A stretch of DNA of 64,000 bases from Aeromicrobium massiliense JC14 (GCF_000312105.1 NZ_HE978638.1:240386-304385), one strand, 5' to 3'. Shown: positions 36,281 through 46,052, counted from the first letter of the stretch. The notes: generated by a model not told the origin, from the letters alone. Numbers and translations: made by a program.

Positions 36281-36676
36281 CTACGACGAGCGGGCGAGCA
36301 GGTCGTCCAGGTGGCCGCGGAAGTTCGGGCAGCGGGTGATGTCGTGCGCCTCGCAGTGCAGCGCGTGCAGGGTCATCTCGCGCGAGAGCGCCATCTCGGC
36401 CATCCGCCGGTCCAGCTCGGCCACGTGCTCCTCCAGGACGACGTGCCGGTCGCGGGCCTCCTGGTCGAGCAGCACGGCGATCTGCTCCAGGCTCATGCCG
36501 GCCGCCTTGCTGCGCACGACCACCGCCACGCGGACGACGTCGTCGTCGGCGTAGACGCGCCGCCCGCCCGCGTCCCGCGCGGGACGTAGCAGCCCGACGT
36601 CCTCCCAGTGGCGCAGGACGTGGGTGGCCAGGTCGAAGCGAGCGGCGAGCTCGCCGATCGAGAGAGTTGACTTCAT
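36281..36676 (-). CDS. MerR-family transcription regulator
   Basis: A 131-residue regulator. The N-terminal MerR DNA-binding domain is clear (LSIGELAARFDLATHVLRHWEDVGLLRP with the second wing at GGRRVYADDD). A long dimerisation helix follows, and the tail has Cys108 and Cys116 in HCEAHDITRCPNF, which could bind metal or respond to oxidation. I start at ATG 36676. It is divergent from a thioredoxin-reductase-like flavoprotein, its likely target. Confidence 0.9.
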   Translation of the reverse strand: MKSTLSIGELAARFDLATHVLRHWEDVGLLRPARDAGGRRVYADDDVVRVAVVVRSKAAGMSLEQIAVLLDQEARDRHVVLEEHVAELDRRMAEMALSREMTLHALHCEAHDITRCPNFRGHLDDLLARSS

Positions 36677-36680
36677 GTCG

Positions 36681-36731
36681 ACCTGAACATACAGGCTCGT
36701 TCCTGACAACGATTCCCAGGAAGGAACCTGA
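36681..36731. promoter_or_regulatory. Divergent merR/flavoprotein control region
   Basis: This short divergent region has CCTG-N6-CAGG (36682-36695) and TTCCTG...CAGGAA, both dyads. MerR proteins bind such dyads between -35 and -10, so this is the likely operator for both genes. Confidence 0.45.
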
Positions 36732-36733
36732 TC

Positions 36734-37627
36734 ATGCGCGACGTCATCATCATCGGCGGCGGACCCGCGGGCCTGCAGGCCGCGCTCACCCTCGGCCGGC
36801 TGCACCGCTCGGTGCTGCTGCTGGACGCCGGCAGCTACCGCAACGACCCCGCGGCCCACATGCACAACTTCCTCGCCCAGGACGGCACCCCGCCGGCCGA
36901 GCTGCGTGAGGCGGCGCGGTCCGACCTCGCCGCCTACGACACCGTCGAGGTACGCGCGGCCGCCGTCGACCGCGTGTCGGGGGTGGCGGACGACTTCGCC
37001 GTCCACCTGGCCGACGGCTCGGTCGAGCGGTCCCGCCGGATCATCCTGGCCACCGGCCTGCGTGACGAGGTGCCGGACGTGCCCGGCGTGGACGAGCTGT
37101 GGCGCGAGGGCGACCTCGTGGCGCACTGTCCGTTCTGCCACGGCCACGAGATGGCTGGCCAGGTCGTGGGCGTGCTCGGGGCCGAGCGGGCCGGGCACCT
37201 CGTGGCCATGATGGCGCCGGTCGCGGCATCGATGGTCGTGCTGGCAGACGGCGAGCCGGTGGACGAGGACGCGCGCGCGTTCCTGGCCGCCCGCGGGGCC
37301 TCGGTCGTCGAGGGCAAGGTCGAGCGGGTCGAGCGCTCCGGCGCGGGTCTGGTCGCCGTCGTCGAGGGCGAGCCGGTGGCGCTCGGCGGGCTGTTCGTCG
37401 GCCCGACCAGCCACCAGGCCGCCCCGTTCGCCGAGCAGCTCGGACTGGCCACCCTGCCCTCGGGCGGGGTGGAGGTCGACGTCATGGGACGCACCAGCGT
37501 CGACGGCGTCCTCGCCGCCGGCGACATGGCGCACGAGGCCTCGTTGCCCATGGCGCTGGCCGCGGTGCTCGTCGCCGCGGCGTCCGGCCTCAAGGCGGGC
37601 GCCGCCTGCGTCCAGAGCCTGCTCTGA
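36734..37627 (+). CDS. Thioredoxin-reductase-like FAD-dependent oxidoreductase
   Basis: A 297-residue two-domain flavoprotein. The FAD-binding GxGxxG is in IIGGGPAGLQAA, ATGLRDEVPDVPG follows, the C132-P-F-C135-H-G motif is a redox pair, and the C-terminal FAD patch is VLAAGDMAHEASLPMALA. The CPFCHG form is common in thioredoxin-reductase-like proteins whose partner is not a classical thioredoxin. It probably reduces a disulfide with NAD(P)H. The ATG has AAGGAACC 5 bases upstream. It is divergent from the MerR gene with Cys residues, so redox-controlled expression is likely. Confidence 0.88.
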   Translation: MRDVIIIGGGPAGLQAALTLGRLHRSVLLLDAGSYRNDPAAHMHNFLAQDGTPPAELREAARSDLAAYDTVEVRAAAVDRVSGVADDFAVHLADGSVERSRRIILATGLRDEVPDVPGVDELWREGDLVAHCPFCHGHEMAGQVVGVLGAERAGHLVAMMAPVAASMVVLADGEPVDEDARAFLAARGASVVEGKVERVERSGAGLVAVVEGEPVALGGLFVGPTSHQAAPFAEQLGLATLPSGGVEVDVMGRTSVDGVLAAGDMAHEASLPMALAAVLVAAASGLKAGAACVQSLL

Positions 37628-37633
37628 TCCCGC

Positions 37634-37686
37634 GGCGGTGAGCCTGCGTCCACCGCGAGTGGGTCGGTGGACGCAGGCTCACCGCC
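37634..37686. repeat. 22-bp perfect hairpin between flavoprotein and PHP genes
   Basis: Two 22-base arms (37634-37655 and 37665-37686) are perfect inverted copies with a 9-base loop. It begins 6 bases after the flavoprotein stop codon and can serve as terminator, though its length and the lack of a T-run are unusual. Confidence 0.75.
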
Positions 37687-37748
37687 ACCGGGCGGGCGCG
37701 GCCGGGCTCCGGTGGACGCTGTCGCACCGCTCCGCGACGATGGGCGCC

Positions 37749-38771
37749 ATGGATCCGGTGGACGCGCTCAAGGAAGTCGGCTTCTGGCTCGAGCGGGAGC
37801 GGGCCAAGACCTACCGGGTCGAGGCGTTCCGCAAGGCCGCCGCCGCCCTCGACGAGCTGGGTCCCGAGCAGGTCGCGCAGCGCGCGGACGCCGGGAGCCT
37901 GGGCAAGGTCAAGGGCCTCGGCCCCAAGACGCTCGCGGTCGTCGAGCAGGCGCTGGCCGGGGACGTGCCCGACTACCTCGCCGACCTGCGTGAGCGGGGC
38001 GACGGGCCGCTCGCCGACGGTGGTGCCGAGCTGCGGGCCCTGCTGCGCGGCGACCTGCACAGCCACTCGGACTGGTCCGACGGCGGCTCGCCGATCCAGG
38101 AGATGGCCCGCGTGGCCCGCGAGCGCGGCCGCGAGTACCAGGCGCTCACCGACCACTCGCCCCGGCTCACCGTCGCCAACGGCCTCAGCGCCGAGCGGCT
38201 GGCGAAGCAGCTGGACGTCGTCGCCGAGCTGAACGACGGCTGGGACGACTTCACGCTGCTCACCGGCATCGAGGTCGACATCCTCGACGACGGCGCGCTG
38301 GACCAGACCCCGGCGATGCTCGACCGGCTCGACGTCGTGGTGGCGAGCGTCCACTCCAAGCTGCGCATGGACCACGACGCCATGACCCGGCGCATGGTCG
38401 GCGCGATCGCCAATCCGCGCACCAACGTGCTGGGGCACTGCACCGGACGTCTGGTCGAGGGCAGCCGGGGCACGCGTCCGCAGTCCGCGTTCGACGCCGA
38501 GATCGTCTTCGAGGCCTGCGCGCAGCTCGACGTCGCGGTCGAGATCAACAGCCGTCCGGAGCGCCAGGATCCGCCGGACGACCTCATCGAGCTCGCGATG
38601 GAGGCCGGCTGCCTGTTCGCGATCGACACCGACGCCCACGCGCCGGGCCAGCTCGACTTCCTCGACTACGGAGCCGAGCGCGCCGCCGCCCACGGCATCC
38701 CGGCCGAGCGCATCGTCACGACCTGGCCCAAGGACGAGCTGCTCGCCTGGACGCGGCGCAAGAAGGGCTAG
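37749..38771 (+). CDS. PHP-domain phosphoesterase with PolX-like N-terminal domain
   Basis: A 340-residue protein. The N-terminal part (about 1-85) resembles the helix-hairpin-helix 8-kDa domain of family X polymerases (VEAFRKAAAALDELG and GLGPKTLAVVEQAL). A PHP domain follows with DLH104-S-H106-SDWSDGG, TDHSPRL, TGIEVDIL, VHSKLRM and DTDAHAPG, the metal ligands of the fold. There is no polymerase palm. It may hydrolyse phosphate ends in DNA repair; this is inferred. I choose ATG 37749; a second ATG three codons earlier is possible. It converges on the next gene and shares the stop-codon sequence CTAG. Confidence 0.87.
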   Translation: MDPVDALKEVGFWLERERAKTYRVEAFRKAAAALDELGPEQVAQRADAGSLGKVKGLGPKTLAVVEQALAGDVPDYLADLRERGDGPLADGGAELRALLRGDLHSHSDWSDGGSPIQEMARVARERGREYQALTDHSPRLTVANGLSAERLAKQLDVVAELNDGWDDFTLLTGIEVDILDDGALDQTPAMLDRLDVVVASVHSKLRMDHDAMTRRMVGAIANPRTNVLGHCTGRLVEGSRGTRPQSAFDAEIVFEACAQLDVAVEINSRPERQDPPDDLIELAMEAGCLFAIDTDAHAPGQLDFLDYGAERAAAHGIPAERIVTTWPKDELLAWTRRKKG

Positions 38772-39220
38772 CCGGCGACGAGCGCGGCCACCGTGCCGCC
38801 CAGCTCGTAGGCGCGCTCGCGGTGCTCGTCGTCGAGCTCGCCGAGCATCGTCAGCGGCGCGGCGACGAGGTTCCAGCCCAGACCGGTGGTGATCGCCACC
38901 ATCGCCCGCTCGGCGCCGGACGTGTCGGTGCTGCCGTGGATCGCGTACCCGAACGGACGTCCGGCGGTGGGCTCGCGCACGGCGTCGTAGGTGGTGTCGA
39001 AGAAGTGCTTGAGGGCCCCCGACAGGTACCCGAAGTTGGCCGGGGTGAGCAGCACGTAGCCGTCCGCGGCCAGGACGTCGTCGGCCGTCGCCTCGAGGGC
39101 CGGACGCTCCACGACCTCGACGCCCTCGATCGCGCCGTCTCCCGCCCCGGCCAGCACCGCGTCGGTGAGCTCGCGCACGCGCGGCGTGGGGGAGTGGTGG
39201 ACGACGAGCAGGCGGGCCAT
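38768..39220 (-). CDS. Flavodoxin-like NAD(P)H-dependent FMN protein
   Basis: A 150-residue flavodoxin-fold protein. It opens with LLVVHHSPTPRVRELTDAV, the phosphate-binding start of this fold, and has GYVLLTPANFGYLSGALKHFFD, the FMN-binding loop of NADPH-dependent FMN reductases. The partner or substrate is unknown. I start at ATG 39220, 7 bases after TAGCGT on the minus strand, rather than 9 codons upstream. Confidence 0.85.
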   Translation of the reverse strand: MARLLVVHHSPTPRVRELTDAVLAGAGDGAIEGVEVVERPALEATADDVLAADGYVLLTPANFGYLSGALKHFFDTTYDAVREPTAGRPFGYAIHGSTDTSGAERAMVAITTGLGWNLVAAPLTMLGELDDEHRERAYELGGTVAALVAG

Positions 39221-39227
39221 GGGGCCC

Positions 39228-39233
39228 ACGCTA
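39228..39233 (-). promoter_or_regulatory. Probable -10 element (TAGCGT on minus strand), leaderless
   Basis: TAGCGT ends seven bases before the ATG of the flavodoxin-like gene at 39220. The divergent moxR gene has TAGGAT at 39273-39278. Confidence 0.5.
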
Positions 39234-39272
39234 GCCCGCCCGTTCACCGGGAGCGGGTTGTCACCGTGTGGT

Positions 39273-39278
39273 TAGGAT
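39273..39278 (+). promoter_or_regulatory. Probable -10 element (TAGGAT) of moxR operon, leaderless
   Basis: TAGGAT ends five bases before the ATG at 39284. Confidence 0.5.
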
Positions 39279-39283
39279 TCGGC

Positions 39284-40209
<926 letters not shown>

Positions 40210-40213
<4 letters not shown>

Positions 40214-41454
40214 TCGGGGAGCGGGTCCGTCGCCTGCGCGACGTTCTCGGCACCTACCGGCTGACCCGCCGCGGGCTCGGCTTCCTGGTGGCGGGACTGG
40301 CCCTGCCGGTCGTCGGAGCCCGCGCCGACGTCGGCCCGTTCGTCCACGTGGGCGTCCTGCTGGTCGCCCTGGTCGTGTGCGCCGCCGTGCACGTCGCGGC
40401 AGGCCACGCCCGGGTCGCCGTCGTGCGGTCGTTCCGGCCCGAGGTGGCCGATCCCGGCGAGCCGGTCGTCGTCACCCTCTCCGTCCGCAGCACCGCCGTC
40501 CTGCCCAGCCTGCACGTGCGCTGGACCGACCGCGTCGGCTCGTCGCTGGTCGCCGACGCCCACGGCGTCCTGGACGCGCTCGGCGGCTCCAGCCGCCAGG
40601 TCCAGGTCCGCTACGCGCTGCGCGGCACCCGGCGCGGCCGGCACCCGGTCGGCCCGCTCGCGCTGGAGGCCGGCGACCCGTTCGGCCTCGTGACCCGCCA
40701 CCGCAGCACCACCCACGTCGACCACGTCGTCGTCCTGCCGCGGCGCCACGGGCTCGGCGACGACGACCGGGCCGGACGGGCCGAGAGCGGGGCCACGATG
40801 CCCGCGCCGCAGCACGTCGGCGTCGGCGAGGACGACGTCATCGCCCGTCCGTACGTCCCCGGCGACGAGGTGCGCCGGCTGCACTGGAAGGCCACCGCGC
40901 ACCGCGGCCAGCTCATGGTGCGCCAGGAGGAGCAGCGCGTGAATCCGTCGGTCCTCGTCGTCCTGGACGGGTCGGCGGCCGCGCACGACGCCCAGCGCGA
41001 CCGGCAGGGCGCCTGGGAGCACTCGCCGACGCTGGAGTGGGCCATCTCCGCCTGCGCCTCGTTGGTCGAGCACCTGGCCGGGGGCGGGTACGTCGTCCAC
41101 GTCGAGGTGCCCGGCACGGCGGTGCAGCGGGTCGTCGGCGAGGGCCAGGACACCGTCCGCGACGTCCTGGTCGACCTGGCGATGCTCGAGCCGTCCGGCG
41201 ACACCGCACCGCTCACCGGCGCGGCCGGCGACGTGCCCGTCGTCGCGGTGCTCGGCCGCGTGGACGAGCGCTCGGCCCGGACCTGGGCCCGCCTGGCCGG
41301 ACGCCGCTCGGTCGCCCTGGTCGCGCACGGGTCGCCGCCGGCGGCGATCGGCGTGCTGCACGACCGCGGCTGGCGCTGCGTGACCTACCGGTCCTCGGAC
41401 GACCTGCGCGCCCTCTGGCACGAGCACGTGGAGGCCACCGGTGCTGCGCGCTGA
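40210..41454 (+). CDS. DUF58 domain membrane protein
   Basis: A 414-residue protein. Two hydrophobic segments near the N-terminus (about 21-40 and 47-65) anchor it. The DUF58 signature is YVPGDEVRRLHWKATAHRGQLMVRQEE, followed by a von Willebrand A-like region (SVLVVLDGSAA). DUF58 proteins are encoded with MoxR and are thought to be its targets. The GTG start overlaps the moxR stop by 4 bases; the end overlaps the transglutaminase gene by 14. Confidence 0.9.
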
Positions 41455-43678
41455 GCGTCCGGCGCCCCGCTCGGCGTCGGTCACCCCCTGGCTCCAGTCC
41501 GCGCTGCTGCTCGTCGCGGTCGCGGCCCTGCTCAGCGGGTTCCGCATGGTCGTGGAGGGCTGGGCCTGGTGGTGGACGTCGGTCAGCGTCGTGGCGGCCA
41601 GCCTGCTGGGGTCGGCCGTCGGCCGCGCCGTGCGGCTGCCGGCCATGCTCGTCGGCCTGGTGGTGTGGTTCGTCGTGCTGGTCGCGGTGTTCGCGCCGAC
41701 GACGACGATCGCCGGGTTCGTCCCGACCCCGTCGAGCATCCCCGAGCTGCTGGACGTCGGACGCCGCGCCGGCCGGGTCGTGGTCGAGGAGGTGGCGCCG
41801 GTCGACCCGGTGGCCCCGATCTCGTTCGTCCTCGCCGCCGCCTTCGGCCTGCTGGCGATCGTCCTGGACACCCTGCTGGTGTCGCTCACGTCGGCCGTGG
41901 GCGTCGGCGTCGTCATGGTGGCGATGTACGTCTGCCCCGCGCTGATCGTGGGCGACGAGCCGTCCATGACGATCTTCGTGGTCGTCGCGGTGGTGTGGCT
42001 GGTCCTGCTGCGGCTCGAGGACGTCGCCTCGGCCCACGGGGCGCCGCTCGGCGTCCACCGGGTGCCGGCGACCGTCATCGGCGTGGGCGCCGTGGTGCTG
42101 AGCGTCGTCGTGCCCACCGCCCTGCCGCGCGTCGTCACCCTCGCGTCCGAGTGGGGCGGCGCGCCGCCCGAGGTGTTCTCGCGCGGCATCAACCCGATGG
42201 TCGAGCTCGGCTCGAACCTGCGCCGCGGCGACACGGTGACGTCGCTGGAGTACTCCACGACGTCCGAGGACCCGCAGTACCTGCGCGTGGCGACGCTGCG
42301 CGAGTTCGACGGGTCCACCTGGGCGCCGTCGCGCCGCTCGGCCCGCTTCGGGGCGGTCGAGCTGCCGCGCGAGGCGGACCCCGACACCGAGCCGGTGCGC
42401 ACGTCGATCCGCATCCGCGAGCTGGACTCGTCGCGCCTGCCGCTCACCTACCCGGTCGACACGGTCGAGGGCCTCGAGGGCACCTGGAGCCTGGACGAGC
42501 AGGGGCTCACGATGTCGTCGTCCAGCGCCACCACGGACGGGCAGACCTACACGGTGGAGTCGCGGCCGCTCACGCCCACCGACGACGAGGTCCGCGACGC
42601 CGGGAGTCCGAACGGCCTCGGCGTGCGCCCCTACCTCGACCTGCCCCGGCTGCCCGACGTGATCTCGCGCACGGCACGGCAGGTGACCGCCGGGGCGGGC
42701 ACCGACTACGACAAGGCCCTGGCCCTGCAGTCGTACTTCCGCGACGGCTCGTTCGAGTACTCCGAGACGGCGCCGGTCGAGGCCGGCTACGACGGCAGCG
42801 GCATCGACGTCATCGCCGAGTTCCTCGAGGCCCGGTCGGGCTACTGCGTCCACTTCGCATCGTCGATGGCCGTCATGGCCCGTGACCTGGGCATCCCGTC
42901 GCGCGTGGTGGTCGGGTTCGCCCCGGGCGAGCGCATCGGCACCGACGACCAGGACCGGGCGGTCTTCCAGAACACCTCCGACACGCTGCACGCCTGGCCC
43001 GAGCTGTACTTCGCGGACGTCGGCTGGATCGGCTTCGACCCGACCCCCGGCATCGGCTCGGCCACCGACCTCGCCGAGGACGAGGAGGCGGGGGAGACGA
43101 CCGGCGACACCGCGACGCCGGAGCCCACGACGCCCACGGAGACCCCGCAGGCCCGTCCGGACGAGGCGGACCAGGGGCCGCAGGCCCAGCAGCAGGACGA
43201 GCCGCAGACCTCGTTCGGCCCGCTCCTCGGCGCGCTCGCGGCCCTGCTCGTCGTGCTCGGCGTCCCGGCCGCCGTGCGCGAGGTGCGCCGGCGGCTGCGC
43301 CTGCGCGCCGCCGAGGGCGCGGTGGCCCCGGCGTGGGAGGAGCTGCTCGACACGGCCTACGACCTGGGACTCCCCGCACCGCCGGGCGCGACCCCGCGCG
43401 AGGAGGCGGCGATGCTCGCCGCCGTGCCCGGGAGCGACCGCGAGGCCGTCGAGCGCCTGCTGCGCGCCTACGAGCGCGAGCGGTTCGGCCCGCCGTCGGA
43501 CGACGCGTCCCCCGACGTGCGCGCCGACCTGCGGACCGCGCTCGCCGGCCTGCGCGACGGCGCGGGGCGGGCGGCACGCTGGCGGGCCGTCGTCCTGCCC
43601 CGCTCGCTGACCGGACGTCGAGACACCGGGCCTCGGGTGGCCGACGACGACCGGCCCGGTGCGAGACTGGACGCATGA
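41441..43678 (+). CDS. TgpA-like membrane transglutaminase (DUF3488-transglutaminase-DUF4129)
   Basis: A 745-residue protein. The N-terminal ~220 residues form several membrane spans (DUF3488). A periplasm-facing (extracytoplasmic) transglutaminase core has C469 in GYCVHFASSMAVMARDLGIPSRVV, the His in HAWPELYF and the Asp in WIGFDPTPG. After a Glu/Thr/Pro-rich linker and one more span comes a DUF4129-like tail. The protein could be a cysteine peptidase or transglutaminase acting at the cell surface. It is the third gene of the moxR operon. Confidence 0.9.
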   Translation: MLRAERPAPRSASVTPWLQSALLLVAVAALLSGFRMVVEGWAWWWTSVSVVAASLLGSAVGRAVRLPAMLVGLVVWFVVLVAVFAPTTTIAGFVPTPSSIPELLDVGRRAGRVVVEEVAPVDPVAPISFVLAAAFGLLAIVLDTLLVSLTSAVGVGVVMVAMYVCPALIVGDEPSMTIFVVVAVVWLVLLRLEDVASAHGAPLGVHRVPATVIGVGAVVLSVVVPTALPRVVTLASEWGGAPPEVFSRGINPMVELGSNLRRGDTVTSLEYSTTSEDPQYLRVATLREFDGSTWAPSRRSARFGAVELPREADPDTEPVRTSIRIRELDSSRLPLTYPVDTVEGLEGTWSLDEQGLTMSSSSATTDGQTYTVESRPLTPTDDEVRDAGSPNGLGVRPYLDLPRLPDVISRTARQVTAGAGTDYDKALALQSYFRDGSFEYSETAPVEAGYDGSGIDVIAEFLEARSGYCVHFASSMAVMARDLGIPSRVVVGFAPGERIGTDDQDRAVFQNTSDTLHAWPELYFADVGWIGFDPTPGIGSATDLAEDEEAGETTGDTATPEPTTPTETPQARPDEADQGPQAQQQDEPQTSFGPLLGALAALLVVLGVPAAVREVRRRLRLRAAEGAVAPAWEELLDTAYDLGLPAPPGATPREEAAMLAAVPGSDREAVERLLRAYERERFGPPSDDASPDVRADLRTALAGLRDGAGRAARWRAVVLPRSLTGRRDTGPRVADDDRPGARLDA
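43663..43668 (+). promoter_or_regulatory. Possible -10 element (GAGACT) of the GrpB-like gene
   Basis: GAGACT is a weak match that ends six bases before the ATG at 43675. As the gene also overlaps the previous stop by 4 bases, it may simply be coupled. Confidence 0.25.
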
Positions 43679-44232
43679 CTTCGGGGGACGTCATCCGACC
43701 AGGCGTGCTGATCGGCGGCCGTGAGCGCCGCCGCATCGAGATCGTCGACTACGACCACGGCTGGCCCGTGCGCTTCCGCGAGGAGGCCGAGCGCATCCAG
43801 CGCGCGCTGGACGGGCAGGCTCGCCGCGTCGACCACATCGGTTCCACGAGCGTCCCCGGCCTCGCCGCCAAGCCGATCGTGGACGTGCTGGTCCAGGTGC
43901 GCGACCCCGACGACGAGTTCGCCTACGTGCCGCCGCTGCTGCGCGCCGGCTACGAGCTGCGCGTCCGCGAGGAGGGGCACCGCATGCTCCGCACGCCGGC
44001 CCGCGACGTCCACGTGCACGTCTGCGAGGCGGGCAGCGACTGGGCGTACCGGCACCTCGTGTTCCGCGACTGGCTGCGCCTGGACGCCACCGACCGTCGC
44101 GCCTACGAGGAGCTCAAGCGCGAGCTGGCGCAGCGCGACTGGGACGACATGAACGACTACGCCCAGGCCAAGACGACGTTCGTCGCAGCTGCCACCTCGC
44201 GGGCCGAGGCCTGGGCGCTGGCGACCTTCTAG
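43675..44232 (+). CDS. GrpB family protein (UPF0157)
   Basis: A 185-residue cytosolic protein that matches the GrpB family, whose nucleotidyltransferase-like signature is HIGSTSVPGLAAKPIVDVLV, with VREEGHRMLR and HVHVCEAGSDWAYRHLVFRDWLR further on. The function is unknown in detail; some relatives are fused to dephospho-CoA kinase. The ATG overlaps the transglutaminase stop by 4 bases (ATGA). Confidence 0.9.
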   Translation: MTSGDVIRPGVLIGGRERRRIEIVDYDHGWPVRFREEAERIQRALDGQARRVDHIGSTSVPGLAAKPIVDVLVQVRDPDDEFAYVPPLLRAGYELRVREEGHRMLRTPARDVHVHVCEAGSDWAYRHLVFRDWLRLDATDRRAYEELKRELAQRDWDDMNDYAQAKTTFVAAATSRAEAWALATF

Positions 44233-44263
44233 GCCCGGTCCCGACGTCGCCAACGGTGTCCGG

Positions 44264-44983
44264 ATGCACCTGGAGAACCTGGTCGTCGACGCGGCCGACC
44301 CCGCTCGTTTCGGCCGGTTCTGGCAGGCGGCGCTCGGTGGGGAGCCACTGACCGACGACGCGGACGGCTTCGAGACGAGGGTCGCCGTGCCCGGAGGCCC
44401 CGTGCTCGACGTCTGCTTCCAGCCGGTCCCGGGAACCCCGCCGCCGTCGCCGCGGCTGCACCTGGACCTGCGCGGCGGCACCGAGCAGGACGCGGTGGTC
44501 GAGCGCCTGCTCGGCCTGGGCGCGCGTCACCTGGACGTCGGTCAGGGTGCCGTCCCGTGGGTGGTGCTGGCCGATCCCGAGGGCAACCCCTTCTGCGTCC
44601 TGGAGGAGCGGGCGGTCGACCCGGTGAGCGGCCCGGTGTCGGCCCTGCCGCTGGACTCGGCCGACCCCGGACGCGACGTCGCCTTCTGGGCCTGGCTGAG
44701 CGGATGGACCGAGGTCGACGGCCTCGCACCCCGTACGCTCCAGCACCCGTCGGGACGCGGGCCGCTGCTCGAGCTGTGCCCCGAGCCCGGCCCGAAGGGC
44801 GCGGCGAAGAACCGCCTGCACCTGGACATGCGGCTCGACCCCGGCGACGACCCGGACGAGGTCGCCGCCGGCATCGCGGAGCGGGGCGGACGCGCGCTGG
44901 CGCCGCTCGCGCCCGGGCTCCCGTGGTGGCTGTTCGCCGACCCGTCGGGCAACGAGGTGTGCCTGCTGCCCGCGCCGGCCTAG
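44264..44983 (+). CDS. VOC superfamily (glyoxalase-like) protein
   Basis: A 239-residue protein made of two consecutive glyoxalase-like domains. Each has the strand-helix pattern (LENLVVDAADPARFGRFWQAALGGEP in the first, DSADPGRDVAFWAWLSGW in the second) and ends with VLADPEGNPFCVL or LFADPSGNEVCLL. Members include dioxygenases, glyoxalases and resistance proteins; the substrate is unknown. It follows the GrpB gene after 31 bases. Confidence 0.87.
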   Translation: MHLENLVVDAADPARFGRFWQAALGGEPLTDDADGFETRVAVPGGPVLDVCFQPVPGTPPPSPRLHLDLRGGTEQDAVVERLLGLGARHLDVGQGAVPWVVLADPEGNPFCVLEERAVDPVSGPVSALPLDSADPGRDVAFWAWLSGWTEVDGLAPRTLQHPSGRGPLLELCPEPGPKGAAKNRLHLDMRLDPGDDPDEVAAGIAERGGRALAPLAPGLPWWLFADPSGNEVCLLPAPA

Positions 44984-44990
44984 CCGCTTC

Positions 44991-46040
44991 TCAGACGTCC
45001 GCGCGCGGTGCCGGCGGGGTGCCGTCGCCGAACGGCGAGCCGCCGAGCTCCTCGCGTCCGTGCGGGGTCAGCCACACGAGCGGGTCCGGGCCCTGCGGCA
45101 CGATCTGCGTCGGGTTGATGTCGGTCTGCACCACGTAGTAGTGCTGCTTGATCTGCTCGAAGTCGGTCTCGTCGCCGAAGCCGGGCGTCTGGAACAGGTC
45201 GCGCGCGTACGCCCACAGCACCGGCATCTCGGTGAGCTTCTGCCGGTTGCACTTGAAGTGGCCGTGGTAGACCGCGTCGAAGCGGGCCAGGGTCGTGAAC
45301 AGCCGCACGTCGGCCTCGGTGATCGTGTCGCCCATCAGGTAGCGGCGGGTCGAGAGCCGCTCCTCGAGCCAGTCCAGCGCCGTCCAGAGCCGGTCGTACG
45401 CCTCGTCGTAGGCCTCCTGCGAGCCCGCGAAGCCGCAGCGGTACACGCCGTTGTTGACCTCGGTGAAGACGCGCTTCATGACGTCCTCCATCTCGTCGCG
45501 CGTGGCCTCGGGCCACAGGTCGGGCGCGCCGGGACGGTGGTGCTCGGTCCACTCGAAGAACAGGTCGTGGGTGATCCACGGGAAGTCGTTGGTGACGACC
45601 TGGCCGCTCGCGACCTCGACCATCGCCGGGACGGTGATGCCCTTCGGGTAGTCGGGGTAGCGGGCCAGGTAGGCGTCCTGCAGCCGCTCGATGCCGAGCA
45701 CGGGGTCGACGCCGCCGGGGTCGAGGTCGAACGTCCAGCTGCGCTTGTCGTGCGTCGGGCCGGGCGTGCCCAGGCTGATCGCGTCCTCCAGGCCGAGCAG
45801 CCGGCGCACGATGATCGAGCGGTTCGCCCACGGGCACGCGTACGCGGCGACGAGCCGGTAGCGGCCCGGCTCGACCGGCCACAGCGGGGCGTCGGCGGGG
45901 GAGGGGTGGCCCGTGCCCGCGCGGCCGTCGACCGGCGCGCGGCCGCCGGCGGTGATCCGGTCGGGGATGTAGCTCATGTCGCGGTCGAACTGGGCCCCCG
46001 GCTTCACGTACGAGCCGGTCGTCGAGAGGTCGTCGGTCAT
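44991..46040 (-). CDS. Glutathionyl-hydroquinone-reductase-like (Xi-class GST) protein
   Basis: A 349-residue ECM4/YqjG-family protein. The thioredoxin-like half has the active Cys in YACPWANRSIIVRRLLGL, followed by DKRSWTFDLDPGG, and the all-helical C-terminal half has RYLMGDTITEADVRLFTTLARFDAVYHGHFKCNR. Known members reduce glutathionyl-hydroquinones. Actinobacteria generally lack glutathione and use mycothiol, so the natural thiol here may differ. The ATG at 46040 lies 6 bases after TAGGCT on the minus strand, within a -10 region shared with leuA. Confidence 0.92.
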   Translation of the reverse strand: MTDDLSTTGSYVKPGAQFDRDMSYIPDRITAGGRAPVDGRAGTGHPSPADAPLWPVEPGRYRLVAAYACPWANRSIIVRRLLGLEDAISLGTPGPTHDKRSWTFDLDPGGVDPVLGIERLQDAYLARYPDYPKGITVPAMVEVASGQVVTNDFPWITHDLFFEWTEHHRPGAPDLWPEATRDEMEDVMKRVFTEVNNGVYRCGFAGSQEAYDEAYDRLWTALDWLEERLSTRRYLMGDTITEADVRLFTTLARFDAVYHGHFKCNRQKLTEMPVLWAYARDLFQTPGFGDETDFEQIKQHYYVVQTDINPTQIVPQGPDPLVWLTPHGREELGGSPFGDGTPPAPRADV

Positions 46041-46045
46041 GCTGC

Positions 46046-46052
46046 TAGCCTA
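46046..46052. promoter_or_regulatory. Shared divergent -10 element for leuA leader and GST-like gene
   Basis: TAGCCTA gives TAGCCT on the plus strand (46046-46051, eight bases before the leader-peptide ATG at 46060) and TAGGCT on the minus strand (46047-46052, six bases before the ATG of the GST-like gene). Both transcripts would be leaderless or nearly so and would compete for the same site. Confidence 0.6.
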
